DNA of 64,000 nt, taken from assembly GCA_965198415.1 (NCBI GenBank), contig CBDAPN010000029.1, positions 558,001 through 622,000 on the forward strand. Reading direction: 5' to 3'. The translations under genes and the position numbers were made by a program. Source of the stretch: Endozoicomonas sp965198415. GTDB taxonomy: Bacteria; Pseudomonadota; Gammaproteobacteria; Pseudomonadales; Endozoicomonadaceae. The notes beneath the pieces were generated by a model. That model worked only from the letters and a program-made list of their open reading frames with translations, was not told where the DNA came from and did no database searches. This document shows positions 1-8,641 of the stretch, in pieces. Each line of letters opens with the position of its first letter. Positions within the stretch are counted from its first letter, which is position 1.

Positions 1-446
1 GTGTGTTCTGGGTGCACGGCACCCGCTTTTTCAATCTCCACATTGAAGGCGTTTTTCTTCGCCCCTTTGGGTGTTTTCCAGCTGACATCAAACTTCTGAA
101 ATATCCAAAGAAAATCATTGCTAAGAGTTACTTTTTGATTTTTCTTCTTTTTATCCTGTTTCAAGCGAGCATGCTTCACATGCGCCGCCGACCGATCAAT
201 AACAAACTGCTTATGCAGGCTTTCTCCACCGGTTCTGTTTTTCTCAAGTCCCCATGGGCGTATGTACCCTTTTTTGAACTTTCTTTTGTTTTTCAGGTAG
301 GCCATCAAGTGAGCATCCTTTTTGCTCTTTCCTTCATAAGACTTCAGTTCAACCCATTGCTCCTCTTGATCGTCTCCGAGTATCAAATCCACATTTCGGG
401 TGTAGGCTCCAATAATATCACCTGCTTTTTGAGCTTCGGTTTCATT
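1..446 (-). pseudogene. Polymorphic-toxin C-terminal domain, copy A (partial)
   Basis: About 148 codons of a nuclease-like toxin tip that runs off the left edge. It is nearly identical to the copy at 5779-6426. The visible start holds DLILGDDQEEQWVELKS, a D...ExK pattern as in PD-(D/E)xK nucleases, so DNA or RNA cleavage is inferred. It lies in the same frame as the large protein upstream (450-2681) but is cut off from it by two stop codons in a row, TAG at 450-452 and TAA at 447-449. As read it therefore cannot be made as the tip of that protein. Another reading is that the toxin domain is a silent cassette waiting for recombination. Confidence 0.6.
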
Positions 447-449
447 TTA

Positions 450-2681
450 CTAGCTTCTAGCGAATCCAAAACCTTTAGCTTCACTGTCTGAATACAACCA
501 AACCCGACGATACCCTTCCACAGCCTTCACTGGCTTCCCGGCACCTGCTATATGAGCCAACTGAAAGCGCGTCAGCTGCCCAAGATGAAATAGCTGACCA
601 TGACCGCCTTTTACAGTAAACCGGTTTGCATCGTCGTCGATGGATTCATCAAGTTCACCACTGAGAATGTCTGCAAACGCCTTTGCATAAATCTTATTGT
701 TTACTGCTTCCCTGTTACTTGCACCACGCAACCCTTTCCCATTGCACTCAAGTGATCTCAGCTCATCTTCCAGCTCTTTAACTTTGTCTTCAGGAGCCGG
801 TGTTTTTGAGCCTTTAAGCCCTGCTTGCTGGTCGAGGATTTCGCCACATTCCATCTGCCATTCCATAAAGGCCGTCATTGCCAAGATAGCCGGAGCTGAA
901 TACCGTGCATTGGTTTTGCCTACTAAGAAATTCTTTAATCGACGTATACCCTGTCGGGCAGCAAAACCACCAGACACGGCTAACAGACTGGGGTTAAAGA
1001 CATACTTTCTAAACGCTTTGCCTTTGCCACTTTTCAATGTTTTGGTCAGTTCAGCCAGCCCTTGAGGCAGGTTATCTGCATTACCTTTCGCAATCCGCTT
1101 TGAGGCCTTGATTAAAGCAGCTCCCAATGCAGCCGTTGGTACCCTGAAACCTTTTTTCTTGTTCGCATAAGCCTGCCCCACCACAAACGACAATGGCAGA
1201 GCTGCGGTATCAGGCGCTGAACTGAACGGGTCAATCTCCGGCAGTTCATCCCCTTCCCAGCCTCCGGCGGGCAGGGCCAGGTAATCCACCCAGCTCAACA
1301 TGTCTTCGGCACTGTTCACGGTGCTAAACATAAACTCCAGCCCTTTGCGCATCTCTTCGTCGCTCATCATTTCGGCGGTGAGCACCATAAACGGCAGCAG
1401 GTTCCATAATACATCGAAATCGCCTTTTTTTGCCCGGTTCATGACCTGTTTCAGTGCCCTGGCAAAATGGGGACGCATTTTTTTCGGCATAAAGCGCATC
1501 ATGGCTTTCAGCGGTGTGGTGAACAGTTTTAGTGGTTTGGCCACCGGGAAGATGGTGAGCACATCCACTGCCGAGACAATAAAAATATCCATCTCGAATT
1601 TGTCCGGGTCAGTGACCAGGTAGGAGAGCTGAACCACCACTTCCTTGATGCTTTCAATGGGCAGCAGAAAGTCCACCAGTCCCCAGGCGAAATCCGCAAA
1701 CCCGGCATGAGCCTGAGGCATGACGCTACTGAGTGGTAACCCTGTACCGCCACCGGCGAACGTATTGACATAGTACCCCTGGTTATTTTTGCTGTACGAC
1801 GCCAGCAGCCCATCCGGGTTGATGGGGGGTGCTGTGGTGGAGAGGGTGTCGGTGTACTGTTCGGCTATCTGCCCAAAGGTCTGGGCCGAGATCAGTGTGC
1901 CGTACTGCCGCACTTTGTCGGTGTGGATGGCGATCCGTTGCAGGTTCAGCTGGCTGCTGCCTTGGCGCAGGTTGCCGGTGCTGACGATCTCCACGGGCAT
2001 GCTGCCTGTGTCGTCCTTCAGGGTGACGGTGGTGCTGACCGTACCGTCGGCAAAGGTGGCCACCGGGGCACTGGACCAGTCATACCATTTAAAGCTGTTG
2101 AGCTGGCCGTTGAAGCCCATGCCCACCACCAGGTCGTCCCGGTCGGGTTGCAGCTGGTCCCGTTCTGTGTCGTCGGTGTTCTGGTCAAAGGCCAGGTCAC
2201 CGCTGGCGTCTGTGCCCCTGAGCTGATGGTTGACGGACAGTTCCAGTCGCCCATTATGATAACGGGCGGCTATCTGGTGCCAGCGACCGGCAGAGAGCGG
2301 CTCACTGGTGACGGTGTACTTGCCTTCTGTCGTGCGTATCTGCAATTCCAGCTGTTGGTTGTTGCCATAGGCCAGACGCATCACGCCTTGGTCCAGATTG
2401 ACCAGTTCACCGGCGGTGGCCTGATCTGGCAGTATTTCCAGAGTAAAACCGAGGTGGTTCGGTTGCTTCAGGGCCGAAAGGTCTCTTACCCAGAGGGCAC
2501 TGGGTTCAGTGGCGTCGCCATCGTCCGGGTCCGGTGTCGGGTTATCGTTTCGGAAGCGGAAGCTGTTGCCCATCCCCATGCGAGTGCCACTGAACCAGTC
2601 TACGTGCTGGCTATTGAGGCTGAACTGTCCGGTTTCGTCGGTGACCGTCGCTGCCTGACGGGTGCCATCAAAATCGTTCAT
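450..2681 (-). CDS. Surface/polymorphic-toxin protein, LamG-like and pre-toxin part (copy A)
   Basis: A 743-codon frame with no signal peptide. Residues about 60-215 resemble a laminin-G/concanavalin-like lectin domain (LGFTLEILPD, WHQIAARYHNGRLELSVN, FNGQLNSFKWYDW). Residues about 330-600 are hydrophobic and Gly/Ala/Lys-rich, like the pre-toxin regions of polymorphic toxins. The start overlaps the stop of the 615-codon frame upstream by ATGA, but the codons before this ATG (reading VNTRRWYMNDFDG) look like natural coding sequence. The two frames are thus more likely one gene split by a frameshift near 2690-2700 than two coupled genes. The last 12 codons belong to a linker that differs completely from copy B. 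Confidence 0.6.
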   Translation of the reverse strand: MNDFDGTRQAATVTDETGQFSLNSQHVDWFSGTRMGMGNSFRFRNDNPTPDPDDGDATEPSALWVRDLSALKQPNHLGFTLEILPDQATAGELVNLDQGVMRLAYGNNQQLELQIRTTEGKYTVTSEPLSAGRWHQIAARYHNGRLELSVNHQLRGTDASGDLAFDQNTDDTERDQLQPDRDDLVVGMGFNGQLNSFKWYDWSSAPVATFADGTVSTTVTLKDDTGSMPVEIVSTGNLRQGSSQLNLQRIAIHTDKVRQYGTLISAQTFGQIAEQYTDTLSTTAPPINPDGLLASYSKNNQGYYVNTFAGGGTGLPLSSVMPQAHAGFADFAWGLVDFLLPIESIKEVVVQLSYLVTDPDKFEMDIFIVSAVDVLTIFPVAKPLKLFTTPLKAMMRFMPKKMRPHFARALKQVMNRAKKGDFDVLWNLLPFMVLTAEMMSDEEMRKGLEFMFSTVNSAEDMLSWVDYLALPAGGWEGDELPEIDPFSSAPDTAALPLSFVVGQAYANKKKGFRVPTAALGAALIKASKRIAKGNADNLPQGLAELTKTLKSGKGKAFRKYVFNPSLLAVSGGFAARQGIRRLKNFLVGKTNARYSAPAILAMTAFMEWQMECGEILDQQAGLKGSKTPAPEDKVKELEDELRSLECNGKGLRGASNREAVNNKIYAKAFADILSGELDESIDDDANRFTVKGGHGQLFHLGQLTRFQLAHIAGAGKPVKAVEGYRRVWLYSDSEAKGFGFARS

Positions 2682-4604
2682 GTACCAGCGGCGAGTATTG
2701 ACCGGTTCGGATCGTGCAGGTCACCTATACGAATGGTGACGTCTTCGCCTTTTTCCCCCAGCGCCCGGATCGGGTGACGGGTTCTGAAAGGCACATCGAT
2801 GACCGTGCCATCGTAACGCTGGTAGCGGTGTTTGCCATTGGCTGGCTGGTCGCCCACCATGGCCAGGTTGTTGACTTCGATATCGCCGTCATAACCTACG
2901 GCATAGGCCACTTCAAAAGGTGCCGATACCAGGGGCTGAAAGCCCACTTGAGCGGTCATCACACCCGGCCCCGGTGAACCCGGTGCCTTGATCGCGGTCA
3001 TGGCCGTGCCATCGTCGCCGGTGGTCACTATGCGGTCTTTCACATAGCCGTATTGGGCACCGAGGTTGACGGGCACACCGGCCACCGGGTTACCGTCCAG
3101 GTCGGTGACGGTCACCGATACCGGTCGCCCTTGGTTCACCAGCAGGTTGCCGCCCATGTTCAGCTCTATATTCAGGGTCTGAACGTTCAGGTCTACGGTT
3201 TTCCTGTGGTTTTCAACCTGAAAGGTAATGGTGGCTGGGCCTTCAAACCCGGCCCCTTTGACCACCACGGAGGCACTGCCGTTGGTGATGGCGTCGTCTG
3301 CCGAGACCATTTCCAGACTGCCCGAGAGCAGGAAGCTGACCCCGGTGTTGTCCAGCAGCTTGTTGCCAAACTGATCCCGTGGGGTAAAGGTGACGGTTTG
3401 CACGCCAACACCGGCCACGTCCACCGAACCCTCGGTAGTGTAAGACGATGAGGCGGCGGCACCGGGCACCACTTCAAAGGGCGGCAGGTAGGCTTTGGCC
3501 TGTGGGTCATCAATCATATGGATGGAGACATTTGCCTGGGTGCCCGCCTCGGTGGGCAGATTGACTTCGTTGAAAAAGACACCCGTCGTCTCATTCATTT
3601 CCGTGGCTTTTTCAAGGTATCCGGCGCTGGTATTCCAGGAAACACGCACCGGCTTTTTAATGGCCGGGTCCCGATTCAGGTAGCCTGCCAGTATTGCCTG
3701 CAAGGGCACTACCGGGTCATCGGCACTGACGTAAAGGGTATCGCCAGAGGCTGCATCGTAGCCTGCCAGCTGTGTATCCAGCGCCAGAAACTCAAACGCC
3801 CACTCCCACAAAATATTCCCCGCATCATTATTGGTGTACAGCCGCAGGCTCAGGTAGTCCTCTGCTTCGAGGTTGGCGAGTACGCTCAGGTCGTCGAATT
3901 CCAGTTTCTGATGATCGCCGGCACCTTTGGTCACTGTCGCCTTTAATTCCTGTTCGCCCAGAGCGAAGACCAGTTCTTTTTCGTCGTTGTAGCTGTAGGC
4001 TTCCAGCGGGTTGTTGCTGTTGGTTTGCAGGTCGTAGAGGATTTTCAGGAAGGCATCGGCACTGCTCAGCAGCGGGGTTTTGCTGTCGAGGATGTCTTGG
4101 CTGTTGTTATCCGCATCTTCCCGCCGGGCTTCGTCTACCAACAGGTCGTAAATACTGAACTGCAACTCCGGGCGGTAGGCCCACTGGTAGACCGGTTTGG
4201 GGTGGGTGAGTGTGGCGCCTGGTTGCTCCTGTTTGGCTTTTTTATAGGCCTGTTGTTGCAGCAGTGAACTGTTTTCGTCGTAGACCGGGACTTTAAACGG
4301 CACAAAATTGTCGGGGCGGTATTTTAAGATGCCTTCCTGTAGGCCAGTGCTGGAGAAATCCGGGTGGCGGTTGTTCGGCTCGCCGGACACCTGGATGTAA
4401 ACGTGTTGAGCGGCCAGTACTTTTTCTGGCAGGCGGATGACTTGCAGTTGTCGGCCCGGTTTGATGGGAAACTGGGAGACCTGGCTGCCCAGGCTGCCTG
4501 CGCCTAGGGTGTTGGGTGCCACCACCAGGGCGATGCGGCCGGTGTAGCCGTAATCCCCCAGTTCGTCGGGCAGTGGCGGGTACTCACTTCTTTTACTATG
4601 GGTT
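2678..4604 (-). CDS. Surface/polymorphic-toxin protein, Ig-like part (frameshifted)
   Basis: An open frame reaches from just below a TGA near 4605 down to 2678. A GTG start at 4525 would give 615 residues, but the reading upstream of it (SEYPPLPDELGDYGYTGRIAL) is also protein-like, so this is the inside of a larger gene without its N-terminus. Two or three bacterial Ig-like (Big-1/invasin type) repeats are visible, for example around VTFTPRDQFGNKLLDNTGVSF and VSVTVTDLDGNPVAGVPVNL. The frame runs into the LamG-containing frame (450-2681) through a likely frameshift. The 4441-4604 part recurs at 52260-52424. Inference: an orphan cassette derived from a large cell-surface toxin carrier. Confidence 0.6.
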
Positions 4605-4960
4605 CAACTTACAACACCAAATGATCCTTATTGATATTCTCCGCGCCGCAGGCTGTGAGCAGGGCGATAAAATCTTTCAGACATAAGGTTGCGGAGCCGC
4701 CGCCCTGCATGGTGATGGCAAAATGGTGAACGCCTTTTTTTACCTGATGTTTATAGCCATAGTAAGAGAGGTGGAAGTCTTCATACTCATCCAGAAAATG
4801 TTCCAGTGAACGTTCGGCAGCTTCGCCAAAGGGTTCTACCCGCTCTTCCATATAAGCGCCCAGCTCTTCATTGGCCATGCCCTGTAACAGTATCTGCCAG
4901 TATTTCGATTGGTCGGCGGGCGCGGTGAAGGTAAAGGTGGCAGTCATTTCACTCATTGAC
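4441..4960. repeat. Repeat shared with 52260-52779
   Basis: The stretch from 4441 (start of the Ig-like frame) through the 115-residue gene and into the end of the immunity-like gene recurs at 52260 onward with a handful of substitutions. It links this locus to the third cassette 47.8 kb away. Confidence 0.9.
4609..4956 (-). CDS. Small conserved protein of the toxin/immunity cassette (copy 1)
   Basis: 115 residues, no recognised family. The ATG at 4956 overlaps the TGA of the upstream immunity-like gene (ATGA), and GGAGG lies 7 bases before it, so the two are translationally coupled. It is soluble, acidic and without a signal peptide (starts MSEMTATFTFTAPADQSKYW). A near-identical copy sits at 52428-52775 in the same position behind the same partner gene. 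Inference: an accessory or second immunity protein of a polymorphic-toxin cassette. Nothing in the sequence proves the activity. Confidence 0.65.
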   Translation of the reverse strand: MSEMTATFTFTAPADQSKYWQILLQGMANEELGAYMEERVEPFGEAAERSLEHFLDEYEDFHLSYYGYKHQVKKGVHHFAITMQGGGSATLCLKDFIALLTACGAENINKDHLVL

Positions 4961-5763
4961 CGGCCTCCTTTGCGGCTTTTTTCGCTTTGGTTTCATCCCA
5001 TAGCTGTTGCAGCCTTGGACAGAGGTCGTCGTACATCTCGTCCATTTTTTCGGCGAGTAAAGCCAGAAATTTTGGGCGGGTTTGGTTGGGGTCGGGGAAA
5101 GTCTTATCTGGTACATACTCAACGACGTTTTCTAAAAACAAGTTAGCAAAATAGGCACACGTGGATTTATCGCCTCTAACTCTCTCGTCTCTATCCTGTA
5201 ATTATGAAACATTCATCCGTAATATAGCGCCAGAGCCCCCAGAAATAATCTGGCCGTTCTAACCATTTAGGCCAATCTCCACATGCTCCATAATCTAAAA
5301 ACCGTAATATATTTGCCTGAATCATGGAAAATACATGGAAGGGGTCTAGTGTAATACTTACTATCTCTTTCTCTCTCCCAACTGGTACACGACTTTTGAC
5401 TTCTGGCTCAAAAGTTTCCGTCAGAAAGTAATCCCAGAGCATGAGTTCATATGGTGCTTTATGGGGTTTCATAGAGTAATCCCTGAAATTGCTCATCAGA
5501 ACATTTTCAAAACTGGAAGGATGTTCGATTTCCCTTTCTAAAACATAGTCCCATCCTTCCTCTGTCTGAACTGGAAAGTAGCCAATCTTTCCTGCATCGT
5601 CAGATGCGTATGTTCCAATCGCCTCTCCTGTAAAAAAATAATGCTTAAGATCACTTAACTCTTTCCGCCGGAAATTTGCCTTTAGGTCTTTTTCAATACC
5701 CTGCCAAAGCCTTTCTCGTTCGGCCTGCCACTGCGGATCATTCGTAAAACTTAAATCGAGCAT
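4953..5763 (-). pseudogene. Immunity-like gene, frameshifted copy
   Basis: The first 190 codons (5763-5191) end in YITDECFIITG and a stop. The remainder of the protein follows in another frame (reading DRDERVRGDKSTCAYFANLFLENVVEYV, then PDKTFPDPNQTRPKFLALL to 4953). The intact 267-residue homologue at 52772-53575 shows that both pieces were one gene. It lies directly behind the toxin domain (5779-6426), with AGGAG before the ATG, as expected for an immunity gene. The family is not recognised. The middle of the protein differs from the homologue while both ends are nearly identical, so the two may be specific for different toxins. Confidence 0.6.
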
Positions 5764-5778
5764 TGTTAATTCTCCTAT

Positions 5779-6426
5779 TTATTTCGCGCCTAACAGTTCC
5801 AAAGCATCACCGGCTTCAACAAACTCTAACGACTCTAGACCTGAGAGTAATTGCTTTACATCTGCATACACAATGCGTGCAACGGTATCCACCTTGTTCC
5901 CCATATTAACTGAAGCAAGTTCTTCCTTTTTCTGACCTGGTTCGCCCTGCTGAATAGTCTTTGCCATATCACGCCTAATAGTGTGTTCTGGGTGCACGGC
6001 ACCCGCTTTTTCAATCTCCACATTGAAGGCGTTTTTCTTCGCCCCTTTGGGTGTTTTCCAGCTGACATTAAACTTCTGAAATATCCAAAGAAAATCATTA
6101 CTAAGAGTTACTTTTTGATTTTCTTCGTTTTTATCCTTTTTCAAGCGAGCATGCTTCACATGCGCCGCCGACCGATCAATAACAAACTGCTTATGCAGGC
6201 TTTCTCCACCGGTTCTGTTTTTCTCAAGTCCCCAAGGCGTGATGTACCCTTTTTTGAACTTTCTTTTGTTTTTCAGGTAGGCCATCAAGTGAGCATCCTT
6301 TTTGCTCTTTCCTTCATAAGACTTCAGTTCAATCCATTGCTCCTCTTGATCGTCTCCGAGTATCAAGTCCACATTTCGGGTGTAGGCTCCAATAATATCA
6401 CCTGCTTTTTGAGACTTCAAACTCAT
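5779..6426 (-). CDS. PD-(D/E)xK-like nuclease toxin domain (copy B)
   Basis: 215 residues. Near the start, AGDIIGAYTRNVDLILGD is followed by EQWIELKSYEG: an Asp followed about 13 residues later by E-L-K, the usual core of PD-(D/E)xK nucleases. The rest is Lys-rich and lacks any signal or membrane segment. It starts inside the end of the 626-codon frame upstream (28-bp overlap, different frame), so in the parent gene it was probably the C-terminal toxin tip, now separated by a frameshift. Its own ATG has no convincing ribosome site. The immunity-like gene follows after 15 bases. Confidence 0.55.
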   Translation of the reverse strand: MSLKSQKAGDIIGAYTRNVDLILGDDQEEQWIELKSYEGKSKKDAHLMAYLKNKRKFKKGYITPWGLEKNRTGGESLHKQFVIDRSAAHVKHARLKKDKNEENQKVTLSNDFLWIFQKFNVSWKTPKGAKKNAFNVEIEKAGAVHPEHTIRRDMAKTIQQGEPGQKKEELASVNMGNKVDTVARIVYADVKQLLSGLESLEFVEAGDALELLGAK

Positions 6427-8208
6427 TTGTACTTTCTGACGAAGCTAGTTCAAATACCTTTTCGCTTGAATACAACCAAACCCGACGATACCCTTCCACA
6501 GCCTTCACTGGCTTCCCGGCACCTGCTATATGAGCCAACTGAAAGCGCGTCAGCTGCCCAAGATGAAATAGCTGACCATGACCGCCTTTTACAGTAAACC
6601 GGTTTGCATCGTCGTCGATGGATTCATCAAGTTCACCACTGAGAATGTCTGCAAACGCCTTTGCATAAATCTTATTGTTTACTGCTTCCCTGTTACTTGC
6701 ACCACGCAACCCTTTCCCATTGCACTCAAGTGATCTCAGCTCATCTTCCAGCTCTTTAACTTTGTCTTCAGGAGCCGGTGTTTTTGAGCCTTTAAGCCCT
6801 GCTTGCTGGTCGAGGATTTCGCCACATTCCATCTGCCATTCCATAAAGGCCGTCATTGCCAAGATAGCCGGAGCTGAATACCGTGCATTGGTTTTGCCTA
6901 CTAAGAAATTCTTTAATCGACGTATACCCTGTCGGGCAGCAAAACCACCAGACACGGCTAACAGACTGGGGTTAAAGACATACTTTCTAAACGCTTTGCC
7001 TTTGCCACTTTTCAATGTTTTGGTCAGTTCAGCCAGCCCTTGAGGCAGGTTATCTGCATTACCTTTCGCAATCCGCTTTGAGGCCTTGATTAAAGCAGCT
7101 CCCAATGCAGCCGTTGGTACCCTGAAACCTTTTTTCTTGTTCGCATAAGCCTGCCCCACCACAAACGACAATGGCAGAGCTGCGGTATCAGGCGCTGAAC
7201 TGAACGGGTCAATCTCCGGCAGTTCATCCCCTTCCCAGCCTCCGGCGGGCAGGGCCAGGTAATCCACCCAGCTCAACATGTCTTCGGCACTGTTCACGGT
7301 GCTAAACATAAACTCCAGCCCTTTGCGCATCTCTTCGTCGCTCATCATTTCGGCGGTGAGCACCATAAACGGCAGCAGGTTCCATAATACATCGAAATCG
7401 CCTTTTTTTGCCCGGTTCATGACTTGTTTCAGTGCCCTGGCAAAATGGGGACGCATTTTTTTCGGCATAAAGCGCATCATGGCTTTCAGCGGTGTGGTGA
7501 ACAGTTTTAGTGGTTTGGCCACCGGGAAGATGGTGAGCACATCCACTGCCGAGACAATAAAAATATCCATCTCGAATTTGTCCGGGTCGGTGACCAGGTA
7601 GGAGAGCTGAACCACCACTTCCTTGATGCTTTCAATGGGCAGCAGAAAGTCCACCAGTCCCCAGGCGAAATCCGCAAACCCGGCATGAGCCTGAGGCATG
7701 ACGCTACTGAGTGGTAACCCTGTACCGCCACCGGCGAACGTATTGACATAGTACCCCTGGTTATTTTTGCTGTACGACGCCAGCAGCCCATCTGGGTTGA
7801 TGGGGGGTGCTGTGGTGGAGAGGGTGTCGGTGTACTGTTCGGCTATCTGCCCAAAGGTCTGGGCCGAGATCAGTGTGCCGTACTGCCGCACTTTGTCGGT
7901 GTGGATGGCGATCCGTTGCAGGTTCAGCTGGCTGCTGCCTTGGCGCAGGTTGCCGGTGCTGACGATCTCCACGGGCATGCTGCCTGTGTCGTCCTTCAGG
8001 GTGACGGTGGTGCTGACCGTACCGTCGGCAAAGGTGGCCACCGGGGCACTGGACCAGTCATACCATTTAAAGCTGTTGAGCTGGCCGTTGAAGCCCATGC
8101 CCACCACCAGGTCGTCCCGGTCGGGTTGCAGCTGGTCCCGTTCTGTGTCGTCGGTGTTCTGATCAAAGGCCAGGTCACCGCTGGCGTCTGTGCCCCTGAG
8201 CTGATGGT
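5981..8208. repeat. 2.2-kb direct repeat, partner of 1-2230
   Basis: Sequence 1-2230 recurs here, offset 5980 at the left end and 5978 further on, with only scattered differences. The exception is 433-490 against 6413-6468, where the two are unrelated. The repeat covers the toxin tip, the pre-toxin region and the LamG end, and marks a tandem duplication of toxin cassettes. Confidence 0.9.
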
Positions 8209-8278
8209 TCGATGTAGTCCCGTTTGCTGAGTGTGACTTGGGCGTAGGCAAAGGGGGCTTTGATCGGACCTGGCGCAA
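6398..8278 (-). pseudogene. Surface/polymorphic-toxin protein, LamG and pre-toxin part (copy B, N-terminally truncated)
   Basis: From about 8208 downward the sequence is a near-perfect copy of 450-2230, covering the end of the LamG-like domain and the whole pre-toxin region. The junction is at about 8208. Beyond it, 8209-8290 in another frame reads APGPIKAPFAYAQVTLSKRD, a protein-like fragment that does not occur in copy A and probably comes from elsewhere in a related carrier gene. The 626-codon frame therefore starts with out-of-frame residues and is not a real N-terminus. The C-terminus after YRRVWLYS differs from copy A and ends at 6398 out of frame with the toxin domain. Confidence 0.6.
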
Positions 8279-8430
8279 CGTCTGAACTGGAAGATACTCT
8301 ATGGGATAGCATGGGGTAAATGCAGTCGCTCTGGAAGAGATGAGGGCTAAGACTATGAATTCACCGAATACTTACCAAGATAGAATCAATCTTCTATGAG
8401 CCCTTAATGAATTGAGAAAAAATAGGACAA

Positions 8431-8532
8431 GCTGTGTTTGAATACATTGAAGTTGATTATAATTAAACTCGCCGACATAGCTCTTTGGATTATCTGAGCC
8501 CAGAGAATTATGAGCTGGCAAAAGTAGCTTAA
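8431..8532 (+). pseudogene. IS3-family transposase (OrfB) C-terminal remnant
   Basis: Reads AVFEYIEVDYN, stop, TRRHSSLDYLSPENYELAKVA, stop. This is the characteristic C-terminal end of IS3-family integrase-type transposases, here with an in-frame TAA. Just downstream, ACCGGTGTCCTTTTTTACTG resembles an IS3-type terminal repeat. The rest of 8280-8641 holds no gene that I can see. Confidence 0.6.
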
Positions 8533-8641
8533 ACCGGTGTCCTTTTTTACTGCTTCAGATCAAGATACTGGTTGACCTGAGAGTCCACCACCAAGGCAAT
8601 AAAATTGCTGTGCCGAAAGTCTCAGTTTTCAGGATTTGGAG

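Noticed and set aside
3..491. Plus-strand frame of 162 codons and its twin at 5983-6597
   Set aside because: They lie opposite the two toxin domains and repeat only because the minus-strand genes are duplicated; hydrophobic bias is the usual antisense shadow.
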